Assembly: GCA_002400085.1 (NCBI GenBank)
Contig: DHEX01000147.1
Coordinates: 1-13,609, forward strand
From: Clostridiaceae bacterium UBA4839
GTDB taxonomy: Bacteria; Bacillota; Clostridia; Clostridiales; Caloramatoraceae
Direction of reading: 5' to 3'
DNA length: 13,609 nucleotides
The number at the start of each line of letters is the position of its first letter. The stretch's first letter is position 1. This document shows positions 11,914 through 13,609 of the stretch, in pieces. The notes under the pieces were generated by a model that was not told where the DNA came from, searched no databases, and saw only the letters and a program-made list of their open reading frames with translations. A program made the position numbers and the translations under genes.

Positions 11914-13491
11914 TTATTTAATATTAGGAGCAGCCTTTTTTATATCATCTGATACATTTTTAAATTTTTCAAAGTTCTTATTAAACTTTAATGCTAACTC
12001 AGCAGCAAGCCTATCATATTCTGCTTTATCACTCCATGTATTCTTAGGATTTAGTATCTCTGACGGAACATCTGGGCATGATTCAGGTACTAAAACCTTA
12101 AATACAGGGTGCTCTTTAAATGAAACATTTTTTAATTTACCACTGATTGCAGCAGTAACCATGGCTCTTGTGTAAGAAAGTTTCATCCTTTTTCCAACTC
12201 CATAAGGGCCGCCTGCCCATCCTGTATTTACCAAATAAACATCTGCATTAAATTTATCAATTTTTCTTCCAAGCATTTCTGCATAAAAAGATGGATTCAT
12301 AGGCATAAACGGCTGTCCAAAGCATGATGAAAATGTAGCCTGTGGCTCTTTTATTCCTCTTTCTGTTCCTGCAAGTTTACTTGTATAGCCAGACATAAAA
12401 TGATACATTGCCTGTTCTTTTGTAAGTTTAGAAATTGGAGGCAGTACTCCAAAAGCATCTGCAGTGAGGAATATTATTGTTTTAGGATGTCCGCCCGTTC
12501 CCTCTAAAACAGAATCAGGAATATAGTCGATTGGATAAGCTGCCCTTGTATTTTCAGTATATTTTGCATCATCATAATCAGGTACTTTTTCTTCATCTAA
12601 AACAACATTTTCAATAAGTGTACCAAATCTAACTGCATTCCATATCTGAGGCTCACCCTCTTTTGATAGGTTTATGCATTTTGCATAGCATCCGCCTTCA
12701 AAATTAAATACCCCATCTTCTGACCAGCCATGCTCATCATCACCAATAAGCTTTCGGTTAGGATCAGCTGAAAGAGTAGTTTTGCCAGTTCCAGACAAAC
12801 CAAAGAATAATGCTGTATCACCATTAGCACCTATGTTTGCAGAGCAGTGCATTGGTAAAACATTTTCTTTTGGCATTAAATAATTCATCATTGTAAATAC
12901 AGACTTTTTCATTTCGCCGCAATACATTGATCCGCCAATTATAATTATTCTCTTTTGAATGTTTAAAATAATAAATGCTTCTGAATGTGTTTTGTCAATT
13001 TCAGGAATAGCATTAAATTTAGGAGCACAAATAACTGTTATATCTGGCTTAAAATTATCAAGCTGATTCCCTTCTGGTCTTCTAAAAAGCTGATGAACAA
13101 ATAAATTTTGTGAAGCTAATTCATTTATAAATCTTACGCCCTTGCTGTGTTTTTTATCAGCACCTGCAAAACCATCAAATATATATGCATCCTTATTTTG
13201 AAAATAAGCTGTTAGTTTGTCATATAGTTTGTCAAAATTCTCAGGTGATATTGGTACATTTGTCTTTCCCCAGTCGATGTCATCATGACTTGAAGGTTCA
13301 TCAACAATAAACCTGTCAAGTGGAGAACGCCCTGTATATTTACCTGTATTTACACTTAATGCACCATTATATGACAGTTCACCCTCACCATTTAGCAGTG
13401 CATGTTCCACAAGTTCTGATGCCGGAAGATTTTTATAAATATTTTTTATTCCGGTAAATCCTATACTTTTTAAATATTCTTTAATCTCCAT
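11914..13491 (-). CDS. pckA: ATP-dependent phosphoenolpyruvate carboxykinase
   Basis: 525 residues, normal for the ATP-using family. It converts oxaloacetate and ATP to PEP, CO2 and ADP in the cytoplasm, or the reverse in some anaerobes. Key residues are all present: R55 in GRSPLDRF, metal-binding K196 and H215 (PMHCSAN), the P-loop GLSGTGKTT (231-239) with K237, D252 in IGDDEHGW, and R316 in NTRAAYP, each matching E. coli PckA at a constant offset. VNTGWAGGPYGVGKRM (421-436) is also diagnostic. ATG at 13491 has GGAGG upstream. It has its own promoter (13550-13578), a palindrome in the leader and a strong terminator, so it is monocistronic. Direction of flux cannot be read from the sequence, though glpX in the window fits gluconeogenesis. 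Confidence 0.97.
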   Translation of the reverse strand: MEIKEYLKSIGFTGIKNIYKNLPASELVEHALLNGEGELSYNGALSVNTGKYTGRSPLDRFIVDEPSSHDDIDWGKTNVPISPENFDKLYDKLTAYFQNKDAYIFDGFAGADKKHSKGVRFINELASQNLFVHQLFRRPEGNQLDNFKPDITVICAPKFNAIPEIDKTHSEAFIILNIQKRIIIIGGSMYCGEMKKSVFTMMNYLMPKENVLPMHCSANIGANGDTALFFGLSGTGKTTLSADPNRKLIGDDEHGWSEDGVFNFEGGCYAKCINLSKEGEPQIWNAVRFGTLIENVVLDEEKVPDYDDAKYTENTRAAYPIDYIPDSVLEGTGGHPKTIIFLTADAFGVLPPISKLTKEQAMYHFMSGYTSKLAGTERGIKEPQATFSSCFGQPFMPMNPSFYAEMLGRKIDKFNADVYLVNTGWAGGPYGVGKRMKLSYTRAMVTAAISGKLKNVSFKEHPVFKVLVPESCPDVPSEILNPKNTWSDKAEYDRLAAELALKFNKNFEKFKNVSDDIKKAAPNIK

Positions 13492-13524
13492 ATATGTATC
13501 CTCCTTCTTTCATTTTCTTTCATT

Positions 13525-13578
13525 TGATAAAACTTTATCATTAAATATCATTTTACATTTTCTTTTTGAAAATTTCAA
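13525..13578 (-). promoter_or_regulatory. pckA promoter and leader palindrome
   Basis: Minus-strand TTGAAA (13573-13578), 17-nt spacer, TAAAAT (13550-13555). Just downstream, TGATAAA-AC-TTTATCA (13525-13540) is a perfect 7-bp inverted repeat around the start site, in a good place for a repressor. Confidence 0.5.
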
Positions 13579-13609
13579 ATATATTTAACTTTACTTTAAT
13601 GAGCTAATC

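Overview
The window is AT-rich DNA with Gram-positive style Shine-Dalgarno sites (AGGAGG, GGGGTG) and several TTG starts. Its gene families are typical of a low-GC Firmicute: YaaR/DUF327, DUF896, DUF4264, MnmM/YtqB, and a clostridial-type NAD-dependent glutamate dehydrogenase. Together they point to an anaerobic clostridium (Clostridiaceae or a close relative). The species cannot be named from this sequence. It reads as ordinary chromosome. There is no phage, plasmid, CRISPR or complete insertion sequence, but there are small repeats in the intergenic gaps.

Layout, right to left, because almost everything is on the minus strand. pckA (ATP-dependent PEP carboxykinase) ends at a strong terminator. 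Then come a YaaR-family gene and two tandem tRNA-Glu(CUC) genes with their own promoter and terminator. A four-helix YvlD-type membrane protein and glpX (class II fructose-1,6-bisphosphatase) follow, each with its own promoter and terminator. A four-gene operon thpR - DUF896 - 5-formyl-THF cyclo-ligase - M18 aminopeptidase ends at a 98-bp MITE-like inverted repeat. After a repeat-filled gap there is an unrecognised cysteine-rich protein, then rluB and mnmM (rRNA pseudouridine synthase and tRNA wobble-uridine methyltransferase). mnmM runs tail-to-tail into the only sizeable plus-strand gene, an unknown protein with an RNase HII-like N-terminal motif, and the two overlap by 44 nt. Divergent from that gene are a DUF4264 gene, an RpiR-family regulator and gdh. 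Last come a 22-codon small ORF and the start of a BaiN/HI0933-type flavoprotein, cut by the window edge.

Functionally, pckA and glpX are gluconeogenic steps and gdh links glutamate to 2-oxoglutarate. This would suit an amino-acid-using anaerobe, but the three genes are separate transcription units. The translation and RNA genes (rluB, mnmM, thpR, tRNA-Glu) are housekeeping.

The least ordinary features are these. (1) A promoter- and SD-equipped 22-codon ORF before the flavoprotein carries a GG-x-x-VKT-x-x-Y motif that recurs about 6 kb away on the other strand. (2) An 18-bp perfect inverted repeat flanks the rpiR gene, with an 11-bp copy 74 bp (about seven helical turns) from one end, in the region upstream of gdh. 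(3) The plus-strand orphan protein starts with IDDAGSGSLVGG and ends in a CxxC/HxxC finger.
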